Part shown: positions 34,336 to 42,891 of the stretch, piece after piece
Layout of the letters: the number at the start of each line of letters is the position of its first letter
How positions within the stretch are numbered: position 1 is the first letter of the stretch
Assembly: GCF_000337515.1 (NCBI RefSeq)
Contig: NZ_AOIQ01000010.1
Location: forward strand, 1-64,000
Direction: 5' to 3'
Length of the DNA stretch: 64,000 nt
DNA from: Halovivax asiaticus JCM 14624
GTDB taxonomy: Archaea; Halobacteriota; Halobacteria; Halobacteriales; Natrialbaceae
The notes under the pieces: model-generated
Told to the model about the DNA's origin: nothing
Seen by the model: only the letters and a program-made list of their open reading frames with translations
Database searches by the model: none
Made by a program: the position numbers and the translations under genes

Positions 34336-34774
34336 TCGTGACCTCCGTCACCGTCTTGGCGACACCGTTTCCGGTGATCACCTTGAGTCGGTTCGGTTCC
34401 GTGTTCCGGTCGATGGTCAGCTCGAGCAACTCGCCGGGCTGGACGAGCGTTCGCGCCGAGTCACCCTCGACTGATCGGTCAGATTCGTTCCAGCCGGTGA
34501 TGAATTGTCCATCGACGAGGAGGTCGACGTGTTCGACCGTGAGCGTGGTCGAGCCGGTGTTCGTGACGTTCACGGTAAGCGTGTCGGTACCGGAGTCGTA
34601 CGCGCCGTCCACCTCGATCGCCGTATTTCTGACCTCGAGCGCGCGGTCGTCACGCTCTTCTATCGCCGCCGACTGTCGTTCGTAGGCCGTCTCCATCACC
34701 GGAAACACCATCCCGATCGCGATCAACACCCCCAGAAAGAGGATGACGACGGCCGCACTGGAACTAAATCCCAT
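34325..34774 (-). CDS. arlF: Archaellum stator protein ArlF
   Basis: 149 residues. N-terminal helix (AAVVILFLGVLIAIGMVFPV), a short coiled region and a beta-sandwich with LTVNVTNTGSTTLTVEHVDLLVDGQ; ArlF binds the S-layer as part of the stator. A 105-base gap with no gene separates it from arlCE. Confidence 0.9.
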   Translation of the reverse strand: MGFSSSAAVVILFLGVLIAIGMVFPVMETAYERQSAAIEERDDRALEVRNTAIEVDGAYDSGTDTLTVNVTNTGSTTLTVEHVDLLVDGQFITGWNESDRSVEGDSARTLVQPGELLELTIDRNTEPNRLKVITGNGVAKTVTEVTNVG

Positions 34775-34879
34775 CGGCTACCCCCCAAACTGAACGGCGC
34801 CAGTCGGCCGAGGCGAATCGAGACCGCTGGCGACAGTCTCGACGCCGGCTCGAACGATATCCGTCAGTACCGACCGACA

Positions 34880-36064
34880 TCAGAGTTCCACCTCTGCGCT
34901 GGCCTCGTGGACTTCCTGGAGCTTCATGATGTACTCGTAACTGTCGGCGTGGTCCTCCGCGGTCAGTTCCTCCGGCGTCCGTTCGGGATCGACGTGAATA
35001 TCGAGGTCCGGCCCGCTGAGGACGGCCTCGAGATGCTGGCGCACGTCGTCGTCGATCCAGCCGATCTCGTGGTAGTACGAAATCGCACGCAGCGTCGCAG
35101 ACGGTCCACCGGTCCGGACCAGCTCGGTGAGCCACTCGAAGACGAGGAGATCTGCCGCATACGTGTCCGCAAGCGATGAGAGCGTGACGTCCGAGTCGTC
35201 GGCATCCGCATCGTCGTCCTCGGTTACGTCGGTAGCTCCTTCCCCAGCTACCTCGTCGGTCGCTTGCACTTCGACGGACGCGTCCGTCGACGTCTCGTCG
35301 GATTCGCGGTCTGCATCGGCCGGTTTCCCCGGTTCGTCGTCGAGTTCGTCTTCGAAGGGAATTCGCTGTGGCTCCCCGGCACCGTCCGCCTCCTCGACTG
35401 CCGATCGAAGGTCGTCGAAGGAAATCGAGGCTCCACCGGTTTCGGTGGTCTGCTGGTTCAATCCGAACCCTTCCTCGTGATTTTCGCCGAAGACGCCGAA
35501 GCCCTCGGCCTCCTCGCCCGCCCCGGTGAACGGGTTGACTTGCTCCGTCAGTCGGTCGTAGACGCCGAGCAGCCGCCGGACGGTGTCGTTTACCTCCTCG
35601 ATGTCGTCGCTGACGCTCTCCTGGGCGTCGCGAATCGAACCGAGTCGAGTGCCGTTCCGTTCGAGTTCCTCTTCGAGCGTCTCGATACGGTGGTAGAGAT
35701 CGTCGACCACTTCGTCGTCGTCGAGCTCGTCCGAATCCGGCCGGTCCTGGTCGAACGAGGAAGTGGACTGATCGGTGCTCGATGTGTCGGTGGCGTCCGC
35801 TCCCCCTCCCTGTGCACCCTGGGCGTTCGCCGGATCACCAGTCTGGCCCGCTGGCTGCTGTTGGCCGGCCGCGGCGCCCGGCTGTTGGCTCGCCTCGGCG
35901 CTCGGTTCGCCGGGAAATCCCTGCCCGGCCGGATCGTCCGTGACGGCGCCCTGTGAGTCGGCCTGTTGCTGGCGCACCTGCTCTCGTTCGCGACCACGGC
36001 GGCCACCCGTGTTCCCGAGCAGGTTCTGGAAGAGCTCCCTGAGATTGGCTAACGTTAGATCCAT
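34880..36064 (-). CDS. arlCE: ArlC-ArlE fusion (archaellum/chemotaxis adaptor)
   Basis: 394 residues. After a Gln/Gly/Asp-rich disordered N-terminus (residues ~20-110) comes the ArlC-like helical region (LYHRIETLEEELERNGTRLG, VNDTVRRLLGVYDRLTEQVNPF). A long acidic linker then leads to the ArlE domain (LLVFEWLTELVRTGGPSATLRAISYYHEIGWIDDDV). In haloarchaea these subunits receive the CheY signal through CheF-type adaptors. It is the first gene of the arlCE-F-G-H-I-J operon. Confidence 0.92.
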   Translation of the reverse strand: MDLTLANLRELFQNLLGNTGGRRGREREQVRQQQADSQGAVTDDPAGQGFPGEPSAEASQQPGAAAGQQQPAGQTGDPANAQGAQGGGADATDTSSTDQSTSSFDQDRPDSDELDDDEVVDDLYHRIETLEEELERNGTRLGSIRDAQESVSDDIEEVNDTVRRLLGVYDRLTEQVNPFTGAGEEAEGFGVFGENHEEGFGLNQQTTETGGASISFDDLRSAVEEADGAGEPQRIPFEDELDDEPGKPADADRESDETSTDASVEVQATDEVAGEGATDVTEDDDADADDSDVTLSSLADTYAADLLVFEWLTELVRTGGPSATLRAISYYHEIGWIDDDVRQHLEAVLSGPDLDIHVDPERTPEELTAEDHADSYEYIMKLQEVHEASAEVEL

Positions 36065-36496
36065 AGGCGTGTGCGCATCGAGCGAGCGTGAGCGTCGAAG
36101 TGGGGCGACGCCATCCCTGTCGCGCGAGACGGGTTCATCTACCCATCCCTACCGATACCATCCCTAAAGCCCTACGCGAAGAGTCGGCCGCCGATTCGGC
36201 CCGTGTTTCGAGCCGTGAGTCGAGGCTCGATTCGCCGAGTGAAGTGATACGGAGGTTAATAGAAGAACGAGAGAATGTCTTCGTCGGGGTACATCCCCAG
36301 ATACTGTGATGCCATACGACACAACCGCTCCCAGCGATCGACGGACCGACCGACGGCCCGTCGCCACTTCCGCAGCACCGACGGCTGTGGACGCGACGGG
36401 GACTGCCCGTCGACGTGGGCTGACCGCACGGGCGGCAGCGGGGCCGGGTCGACCGGCTCCCGATCGGTTGGGTCACGCATGCAGGGTGTACACATA
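36065..36496. other. Divergent region between arlCE and the archaellin genes
   Basis: 432 bases. It contains the possible small minus-strand gene 36256-36480. No clear TATA box lies 25-35 bases before the archaellin ATG at 36497; the nearest AT-rich patch is GGTTAATAGAAG at 36253-36264, which would imply a ~200-base leader. The arlCE promoter is expected between 36065 and 36255, where I see no strong box. Confidence 0.5.
36256..36480 (-). CDS. Possible small protein in the archaellin upstream region
   Basis: 74 codons from ATG to TAA with strongly G/C-ending third positions, as in real haloarchaeal genes. Begins [19 protein letters not shown], has a basic centre ([19 protein letters not shown]) and ends [19 protein letters not shown]. 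No family recognised. It would be transcribed towards arlCE. Against it: no visible promoter, and it fills the space expected for the archaellin promoter. Confidence 0.35.
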   Translation of the reverse strand: MRDPTDREPVDPAPLPPVRSAHVDGQSPSRPQPSVLRKWRRAVGRSVDRWERLCRMASQYLGMYPDEDILSFFY

Positions 36497-37072
36497 ATGT
36501 TCGAAAAGTTAACAAATCCGGAGGAACGCGGTCAGGTCGGTATCGGTACCCTGATCGTGTTCATCGCGATGGTGCTCGTTGCAGCCATCGCAGCAGGCGT
36601 ATTGATCAGCACCGCCGGGCAACTGCAGGCCCAGGGCGAGGCGACCGGGGAGGACTCGCAATCTCAGGTTTCAGACACGGTTACCGTGGTTCACTCAGTT
36701 GGTGAGACAGATTCCAATAACACCGTCACCCAACTGAACTTGACCGTCATGCGATCACCAGGGGCGAGTGCGATCCAGCTCGAAGAGGCGACGATCCATT
36801 ACACCTCTTCGAGCACCTCTGATACGCTCGTTTCATCGGCCAGCGGCGGAACGGCACCGCACTTCAGCGTTTCGAACCCGGTCCTCACTGAATCCGGCGA
36901 GGAGAGCGTGATCACGATCGACCTCACGCAAACCGAGTTCAGTGGAACGGCGACACTCGAAGAAGGTGAAGAAGCGGAACTGAACATCATCGATCAGTCC
37001 GGTGCGACGACAGTCTTCGTCGCGCAACCGCCGGATGGAATCACGGCCGATGATAATTACGTCCCAGTGTGA
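36497..37072 (+). CDS. Archaellin 1
   Basis: 191 residues from the ATG at 36497 ([12 protein letters not shown]). Class III signal: cleavage by the archaellin peptidase after Gly in EERG, leaving [18 protein letters not shown] as the assembly helix. The outer domain is Thr/Ser-rich with sequons NNT and NLT for N-glycosylation and ends [18 protein letters not shown]. It forms the swimming filament. The ATG at 36479 would add six residues that the family lacks. Confidence 0.93.
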   Translation: MFEKLTNPEERGQVGIGTLIVFIAMVLVAAIAAGVLISTAGQLQAQGEATGEDSQSQVSDTVTVVHSVGETDSNNTVTQLNLTVMRSPGASAIQLEEATIHYTSSSTSDTLVSSASGGTAPHFSVSNPVLTESGEESVITIDLTQTEFSGTATLEEGEEAELNIIDQSGATTVFVAQPPDGITADDNYVPV

Positions 37073-37077
37073 TACCA

Positions 37078-37683
37078 ATGAGAGAACAAACCAACCAAAC
37101 AGATAGTTCCGAACGCGGCCAGGTGGGTATCGGTACCCTGATCGTGTTCATCGCGATGGTGCTCGTCGCAGCCATCGCAGCAGGCGTATTGATCAGCACC
37201 GCCGGGCAATTGCAGGCCCAGGGTGAGGCAACCGGTGAAGAATCCCAGGCACAGATCTCCGACAATATTCAGGTGTTGACGTCCAGTGCTGCTGTCGACG
37301 ACTCGACGGACCCATCAAACGTCGACGAAATTAACCTCGTCGTTGGACCAGCATCTGGAGCAGATACGATCGACCTCACGCAAGCGACGATTCACGCGTT
37401 GAGTAGCGATGCGAGTGAAAGTCTCGAGTACGCAGATGCCGACGGCGCTGGTTCCTTCACAACTGAGAACGTGTACGGAACGAGCTCTAGCAATGGCAGC
37501 GTGCTCACGTCAAGTGGAGACCGCTCGCAAATAACGATCACTAGCACCGGTTCGAGCGTGATTTCCAACCTCGAGCCGGGCGACAGTGCGACGCTCGAGA
37601 TCGTCGACCAGTCCGGTGCAACGACCTACGTCGAAGTTCGCCTGCCGTCGTCGTTCGCTGACAAGTCCGAAGTCAGCCTCTAA
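37078..37683 (+). CDS. Archaellin 2
   Basis: 201 residues from the ATG at 37078, 5 bases after archaellin 1; a GTG at 37069 is also in frame. Signal SSERG then [18 protein letters not shown], identical to archaellin 1 through [11 protein letters not shown] and nearly identical in DNA there, while the outer domain differs (NGS sequon; end [16 protein letters not shown]). Probably co-transcribed with archaellin 1 as major/minor filament subunits. Confidence 0.93.
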   Translation: MREQTNQTDSSERGQVGIGTLIVFIAMVLVAAIAAGVLISTAGQLQAQGEATGEESQAQISDNIQVLTSSAAVDDSTDPSNVDEINLVVGPASGADTIDLTQATIHALSSDASESLEYADADGAGSFTTENVYGTSSSNGSVLTSSGDRSQITITSTGSSVISNLEPGDSATLEIVDQSGATTYVEVRLPSSFADKSEVSL

Positions 37684-37694
37684 CGACGACTCGT

Positions 37695-37717
37695 TCGATC
37701 ACTTTTTTAGTGAGCGA
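37695..37717 (+). terminator. Terminator of the archaellin operon
   Basis: Inverted repeat TCGATCACT / AGTGAGCGA (one mismatch) around a five-T loop, starting 12 bases after the archaellin 2 stop. The T run plus stem fits an archaeal terminator. Confidence 0.6.
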
Positions 37718-37942
37718 GGACATGCTTGACAGCGACAGTATTCCAGTACGTGTTCGATTATTTTACCGACCGGAACCATCAGCTGTACCCGGTCGTCTGC
37801 GACAGGCGTGGTACAGTAACGCTCCAGCCAAGCGGGGAGGTGAAAACGTGTTTTCGGCCGTCGGTTGCCCACGAATCGAATCCTGAAACGAGTCTCGACA
37901 TCGTGTAAGGCCTTTTCGTGGAACAGTTCGACTATTCTCCCG

Positions 37943-38284
37943 ATGACAGCTACGCGCCGACGCTTCCTCGCTGGAACCGGAGTTACCTCGGTCGCCGCCC
38001 TCGCCGGCTGTATGGGCGATGCTGCCGAGATCTCCGTCCAGTCGAGTAACATTCGATTCGACGAAGAGAACCCTGACGGCCCCGCCCAGGTCACGTTCAT
38101 GCTCGAAACCGACTCCGCACCGCTCGACGTGGCAATTGACGTAACGACCTACGACGAAGACGACGCGGAGGTCGACTCGTTTTCCCACGAGGGAACCATC
38201 GAATCGTCGCCGGAAGTCATTCGATTCGAAGTCGATACACCGCAGGAGTTCGACCGCTACGAGTACTCGGTTACCGAACAGTAA
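37943..38284 (+). CDS. Small Tat lipoprotein
   Basis: 113 residues from the ATG at 37943. ATRRRFLAGTGVTSVAALAGC is a Tat signal with lipobox; the mature ~90 residues form a beta-rich domain (AQVTFMLETDSAPLDVAIDV, VIRFEVDTPQEFDRYEYSV) like haloarchaeal FxLYD/immunoglobulin-type lipoproteins. No enzyme motif. Located after the archaellins, but with no proven link to motility. Confidence 0.8.
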   Translation: MTATRRRFLAGTGVTSVAALAGCMGDAAEISVQSSNIRFDEENPDGPAQVTFMLETDSAPLDVAIDVTTYDEDDAEVDSFSHEGTIESSPEVIRFEVDTPQEFDRYEYSVTEQ

Positions 38285-38335
38285 CCCGCGCCCCGACCGA
38301 TTCGGACGCGACCGGCAATCAGACCACACCATCCC

Positions 38336-38863
38336 ATGACATCCGATGACGACGGCGTTCTCGATCCCGATGAACTCACCCTCGATCCCGATCAGGTCGA
38401 TCGACTCGACGACAACCGGTTCGTCGTCCGAGCCGACGACTCGCCGGAGCAACTGCTCGGTGACAGTGGCGCGTCAGGGATGGACGCCGCCGGTACGGGA
38501 GACGGTCCGGGCGTCGATGGAGCCGGACTGGGCACCCCGACGAGTGACCGGAAGCGATCCCAGACGACGCCAGACCCGCTTGCCGACGCCTCCCACGAAT
38601 CGGGCGGCACCGACCGAGCGGACGCGAGTGAGGAGCCACGGGAGCCGACCGACGTGTTGGCAGCCCACGACGCGCCCCACGGGGTCGACATCAGTCTGAA
38701 AACCGACGGCGAGGTCGCGCGATTCCAGAGCACCTCCCACGACATCCGAGAAGTCTTCGCGGACATGATGGCCTGGTACGCGACCCAGCTGGACGAGGAC
38801 GTGACACCGATGGAGGCCCTCGAAGTGCTGATTGCGACGACCGATCTCGACGAGCGGGCGTGA
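38336..38863 (+). CDS. Acidic haloarchaeal protein of the archaellum neighbourhood
   Basis: 175 residues. N-terminal motif LDPDELTLDPDQVDRLDDNRFVV, a disordered Asp/Gly/Ser/Thr middle (residues ~45-110) and a conserved-looking C-terminal helical domain (FQSTSHDIREVFADMMAWYATQL). It resembles a haloarchaeal family I recall as DUF7500, function unknown. No signal peptide, so cytoplasmic; location suggests, but does not prove, a link to archaellum control. Confidence 0.7.
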   Translation: MTSDDDGVLDPDELTLDPDQVDRLDDNRFVVRADDSPEQLLGDSGASGMDAAGTGDGPGVDGAGLGTPTSDRKRSQTTPDPLADASHESGGTDRADASEEPREPTDVLAAHDAPHGVDISLKTDGEVARFQSTSHDIREVFADMMAWYATQLDEDVTPMEALEVLIATTDLDERA

Positions 38864-38941
38864 CGACGATCCACTACGGCAGCCGATACAGCGCTCGATA
38901 TCGAACGGCACTATTTCCGGATCGAACGCCGAGCACTAGAC

Positions 38942-39538
38942 ATGGCCGACCACGATTTCAGGACGTCGAACAGGTCACGCCGTCACCTGCTGGCCGGCGT
39001 CGCCGGCGGTGGACTCGCTGCGATCGCTGGCTGTCTCAGTTCCTCCGACGACGACTCCGAGGGAACCACGATCGAACCCGCCGAACCGCCGATCGAACGC
39101 GAGGGAACGCCACCGGAGTTCTACTACTTCCTCGAGGAGAACGGCATCGAGGTCTCGTCACTCGAACGCGACGCGGACGTCCTCTCGCTCACCTACGAAT
39201 CTGATGCAGCAACGGTCACCGAATCGAACGACGAGATCGGCATCGTCTATCAGGTCTACCGGAGCGGGCTCATCCTCAGAGGCTCCGACGTCGAATATCT
39301 CGAGTGTAAGATAGCGAACCCGTTCGCCAAACAGGCCCACAGCTGGGCGATCGATACCGAGTGGATCCACGAGTACGACGGGGCGGACGACGAGGACGAC
39401 ACCAACAGTGAGAACGAATCGACGAGCGATATGGACTCCGACGTACGGACCCTCTGGGCGCTGATTCAACGAACGAAAACGTACGGTGACGAGGGGTTCC
39501 CAGACGGCGACGGAAACGAATCGAACGAATCCGAGTAA
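38942..39538 (+). CDS. Tat lipoprotein of unknown function
   Basis: 198 residues. SRRHLLAGVAGGGLAAIAGC gives Tat signal and lipobox. The mature domain (PEFYYFLEENGIEVSSLERD, IGIVYQVYRSGLILRGSDVEYLEC) is followed by a Glu/Asp/Asn-rich strip and a short conserved-looking piece (VRTLWALIQRTKTYGDEGF). Resembles haloarchaeal families that follow a Ser/Asp spacer after the lipid anchor; no function assigned. Confidence 0.78.
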   Translation: MADHDFRTSNRSRRHLLAGVAGGGLAAIAGCLSSSDDDSEGTTIEPAEPPIEREGTPPEFYYFLEENGIEVSSLERDADVLSLTYESDAATVTESNDEIGIVYQVYRSGLILRGSDVEYLECKIANPFAKQAHSWAIDTEWIHEYDGADDEDDTNSENESTSDMDSDVRTLWALIQRTKTYGDEGFPDGDGNESNESE

Positions 39539-39621
39539 ACACGCGAAAAACGCCCCAGGCGAGAGCGAGACCGACGACGCGAATGACGTCCTTTTTCCCC
39601 GTTCGGCACTCACGTGGTCGT

Positions 39622-40065
39622 ATGCCGACCGACCGCGAGGCGTTCCTGGCCGGAGATCGGCCGGACGACGTCGCCATCTACATCGAAGACGACGCGATCG
39701 ACGACGAGACGAAACTCGAAGACTACGGCGACCGGGTCGCCGACGGCACCCTCCTCGTCGTCGAAGGCGAACAGGGTCGCAACGCCTTCCGCGCCGCAAC
39801 CGGTCTCGACGCGATGGCCTTCGCGAAGGAAGCGATGGGAACTGACGGCGAGATCGCTGAGACGCTGACCGACGCGACCTGTCCGGAGCACGGTGACGGA
39901 GACACCGACGCAGACGACGGACACGACCTCAAGTTCATCTTCGCCTTCAGTGAGGAGCAAAACGAGGACGTCGGCGGGCTCTACGCCGAAGGCGACGTCG
40001 TTCACGCCTACGCCCGGTGTACGTGCGGCGAGGCGTACTCGGACAAGTGGGTCGTCGAGGAGTGA
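39622..40065 (+). CDS. DUF5807-like haloarchaeal protein
   Basis: 147 residues from the ATG at 39622 (MPTDREAFLAGDRPDDVAIY). Alternating hydrophobic/acidic segments, then a cysteine pair region: CPEHGD and ARCTCGEAYSDKWV, a possible zinc site. The ending DVGGLYAEGDVVHAYARCTCG matches the haloarchaeal family I know as DUF5807. Cytoplasmic, function unknown. Confidence 0.78.
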   Translation: MPTDREAFLAGDRPDDVAIYIEDDAIDDETKLEDYGDRVADGTLLVVEGEQGRNAFRAATGLDAMAFAKEAMGTDGEIAETLTDATCPEHGDGDTDADDGHDLKFIFAFSEEQNEDVGGLYAEGDVVHAYARCTCGEAYSDKWVVEE

Positions 40066-40198
40066 GCCGACGACTGGAAGGCGCGATGGAGTGTGGGACG
40101 ATCGAGCGCAGAAATCGAGCGCCAGTGGGAGTGCGACGGCGCCTTCCCTGACGAATCCGCCCCGCCTATTTTCCCCCTGCTCGCCGTAGCATTCACCC

Positions 40199-40897
40199 AT
40201 GAACTCCGTCGAGACCGGGACGTCGACCGAGACCGGATTCGGTCTCTCCGGACGGGACGCCAGAGTCATCGGCGGTGCCACCGGCCTGCTGCTCGTGACG
40301 ATCGCCGTCATGTACATCCTCGCGACGACGCCGCTGGCCGCCCTCAATCGACGGCTGTTCGCAGCCCCGATCGTCGGCGTCCTCGTCTACGGGGTCGCGA
40401 TCGGTGGGGGCGAGTACGTCGCCGAGCGGGGCGTCGAACGCGGTAATCTCGCCATTGCCGGGCTCGGAACGGCGATACTGATTCTCGCGTTCGGTACCTT
40501 CGGTGCGGGTGTCCTGGCGATCGCCCCACTCGACCTTCGCGTCGAGATCCTCGCCATCACGGCCCTCGTCACGGCGGTGCTCACCGCCCTCATCGCTACG
40601 TACGTCTACGGGCGAGCCAAATCGTTCGCCTCGTGGGGCACCTACGCCACCTACGCGTTTCTCGGCGGTATCGGCGCCATCGCGATCGGTACCTTCGTCC
40701 TCTCACAGCTCCTGCTCGTCGGGTTCGTCCTGCTCTTTCTCGGATTCTTGCTGCGACTCGGTTGGGAGATCTGGCGCGTCCGCGAGAACACGGTCGCCTC
40801 GGCGACGATCCAGGCGATCGGCGTCTACGTGGCCATCGCCGGCGTCTTCGTCCACGTCCTGCAACTCGTCATGCGGTACGTGCTCTCGCGGGAGTGA
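40199..40897 (+). CDS. Seven-helix membrane protein
   Basis: 232 residues. Seven hydrophobic helices: VIGGATGLLLVTIAVMYIL, LFAAPIVGVLVYGVAIGGG, AIAGLGTAILILAFGTFGAG, ILAITALVTAVLTALIATYVY, YATYAFLGGIGAIAIG, LLLVGFVLLFLGFLL and IQAIGVYVAIAGVFVHVLQLV. The arrangement resembles Bax-inhibitor-1-like proteins in outline, but no diagnostic motif was found. Function unknown. Confidence 0.72.
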   Translation: MNSVETGTSTETGFGLSGRDARVIGGATGLLLVTIAVMYILATTPLAALNRRLFAAPIVGVLVYGVAIGGGEYVAERGVERGNLAIAGLGTAILILAFGTFGAGVLAIAPLDLRVEILAITALVTAVLTALIATYVYGRAKSFASWGTYATYAFLGGIGAIAIGTFVLSQLLLVGFVLLFLGFLLRLGWEIWRVRENTVASATIQAIGVYVAIAGVFVHVLQLVMRYVLSRE

Positions 40898-40944
40898 GTG
40901 ACCGGTAACCCAACTGTTATTTCGACCCGAGTGTACGTCGGGGT

Positions 40945-42783
40945 ATGCACACACAGGACACACAGGCCGTCGACCCCGAGACACTCGCCCGACTGCCCGA
41001 ATTCTACCACCCCGTCGTCTCGCCAGACGGCAGTCAGATAGCGTTCTACTACGACGAACACGGTCGGAACGATCTCTACCTGTTCGATCGGGAGCGTGGG
41101 AGCTACGAGCAAGTCACCGACGGCGAGGCGCCGCGGAGTGCGCGCTGGCACGTCCAGTGGAGCCGGGACGGGGCCGGCGTCTACATCCATCAGGACGACG
41201 CCGGCGACGAGCAGAACGACCTCGTTCGGGTGAACTCCGATGGAATAGTCGAGCCCGTCGTCTCGGTGGACGGCCAGGCCATCTTCATGGACACGACGAT
41301 GGACGGCCAGACGGTGCTGTACGGCAGCGACGAGGGCGAGCAGATGAACCTCTACCGGTACGACACGGCGCGCGACGAGCGCCAGCAGCTCACCGCCTAC
41401 GAGCATCCGGTCATGTACGGGGCGTTCAGTCCCGACGACGACCGGATCGCGTACGCCACCAACGAATCGGACGCCCTCGAGAACCGCGACGCGTACGTGA
41501 TGGCCGCCGACGGGAGCGAGAAGCGCCGGCTCGACATCGGCGAGGACGGATCCGAGTCGATGGTCAGCGGCTGGTTCCCCGACGGCGAGCGAGTACTCGT
41601 CTCGGACAACGCCGCCGACCTCCGTCGCGTCGGCATCTACGACCTTCCGACCGACGAAATCGAGTGGCTCGGCCCGCACGAGGCCGAAGAGGGCCCGGCG
41701 GCGATCTCGCTAGACGGCCGCTACGTCCTCGTCTCGCGACAGCGCCGCGGGGCGACGATGCCTGTCGTGTACGATCTCGAGACGGGCGAGGCGACCGAAC
41801 TGGCCGTCGCGGAGGGGGTCGCCTCGATCCCCGGCGGCCGGACGAGTGCGTTCGTCGACAACTCGACGCTCGTCTTCGCCCACTCTCGCCCGGACGCGCG
41901 CAAGGAACTGTACGAGTACGACCTCGCAACCCACGAGTACGAGGTTCTGCTCGAGGCGACCTACGGCGACGTCGACCCCGACGCCTTCGTCGACGCCGAG
42001 TACGTCACCTACGAGAGCGAGGACGGCCTCGAGATCGGCGGGCTCCTGTACGATCCCCGAGACGGACCGGCCAGAGCGGGCGACGAGACGGCCGTTCCGG
42101 GCGTGGTCCACGTCCACGGCGGCCCGCACGCGCGCTCGTCGAAGGCGTTCGGCCTGATCGCTCAGTTCCTCGTCTCCCGCGGCTACGCGGTCTTCCAGCC
42201 CAACTATCGAGGGTCGACGGGGCGTGGTCGGACGTTCAAGCAGACAATCCTCGGCGACTGGGGCGGGATGGAGCAGGCCGACGTCGCCGCCGGCGGCCGA
42301 TGGCTGATGGACCGAGACTGGATCGACGCGGACCGGGTTGCCGTCTACGGCGGTAGTTACGGCGGCTACTCCGTCTACTCGCAGCTGACGCGCTACCCGA
42401 CGCTGTGGACGACCGGCATCGCCTCGGTCGGCATCACCGACCTCCACCGCCTCTACGAGGAAGACATGCCCCACTTCCAGTACATGCTCCGCCAGCAGAT
42501 GGGCGATCCGGAGGAGAATTACGAGCTGTGGCGCGACCGGAGCCCGATCGAACACGTCGAAAGCGTCGAGCGACCCATCTACATGATCCACGGCGTCAAC
42601 GATCCCCGCTGTCCGATCGAACAGGCCCGCATCTTCCGTGACGCGCTCGAGGAACGCGGCTGGACCGAGGGTGCGGACTACGAGTACACCGAACTCGGCG
42701 AGGAGGGCCACGGCTCGACTGACATCGAGCAGAAGGTTCGGAAGTTCGACCTCCTCGGCGACTATCTGGAACGGCGGCTCTGA
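40945..42783 (+). CDS. S9 family serine peptidase (acylaminoacyl-peptidase type)
   Basis: 612 residues. The N-terminal ~350 are a beta-propeller with repeated PDG/PDD blades (VVSPDGSQIAFYYDEHGRND, FSPDDDRIAYATNESD). The C-terminal alpha/beta-hydrolase has VVHVHGGPHARS (oxyanion), nucleophile Ser471 in YGGSYGGYS, Asp in VNDPRCP and His in EEGHGS. It would cleave oligopeptides or release N-acylated residues in the cytoplasm. Its last ten codons are the first unit of a 48-base tandem repeat that continues past the stop. Confidence 0.93.
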   Translation: MHTQDTQAVDPETLARLPEFYHPVVSPDGSQIAFYYDEHGRNDLYLFDRERGSYEQVTDGEAPRSARWHVQWSRDGAGVYIHQDDAGDEQNDLVRVNSDGIVEPVVSVDGQAIFMDTTMDGQTVLYGSDEGEQMNLYRYDTARDERQQLTAYEHPVMYGAFSPDDDRIAYATNESDALENRDAYVMAADGSEKRRLDIGEDGSESMVSGWFPDGERVLVSDNAADLRRVGIYDLPTDEIEWLGPHEAEEGPAAISLDGRYVLVSRQRRGATMPVVYDLETGEATELAVAEGVASIPGGRTSAFVDNSTLVFAHSRPDARKELYEYDLATHEYEVLLEATYGDVDPDAFVDAEYVTYESEDGLEIGGLLYDPRDGPARAGDETAVPGVVHVHGGPHARSSKAFGLIAQFLVSRGYAVFQPNYRGSTGRGRTFKQTILGDWGGMEQADVAAGGRWLMDRDWIDADRVAVYGGSYGGYSVYSQLTRYPTLWTTGIASVGITDLHRLYEEDMPHFQYMLRQQMGDPEENYELWRDRSPIEHVESVERPIYMIHGVNDPRCPIEQARIFRDALEERGWTEGADYEYTELGEEGHGSTDIEQKVRKFDLLGDYLERRL

Positions 42784-42880
42784 CCGACGTCGTCACCACT
42801 GCTCGGCGATTGTCTGGAACGGCGGCGCTAACTCATGCTGTCACTACTGCTCGACGAGTACCTAGAACGGCGGCTCCGAC
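42751..42880 (+). repeat. 48-base tandem repeat copying the 3' end of the S9 peptidase
   Basis: Three units begin at 42751, 42799 and 42847, exactly 48 bases (16 codons) apart. Each carries a 34-base similar core encoding LLGDYLERRL-stop, LLGDCLERRR-stop and LLDEYLERRLR respectively. Most differences fall at third codon positions. The first unit is the true C-terminus; the other two are outside the gene, and the third ends 12 bases before the DHH gene stop. Confidence 0.75.
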
Positions 42881-42891
42881 CCGCGTCGACG

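Noticed and set aside
42751-42880. CRISPR-like array
   Set aside because: Only three diverged units in a coding-like frame, the intervening sequences are themselves related, and no cas gene is near.
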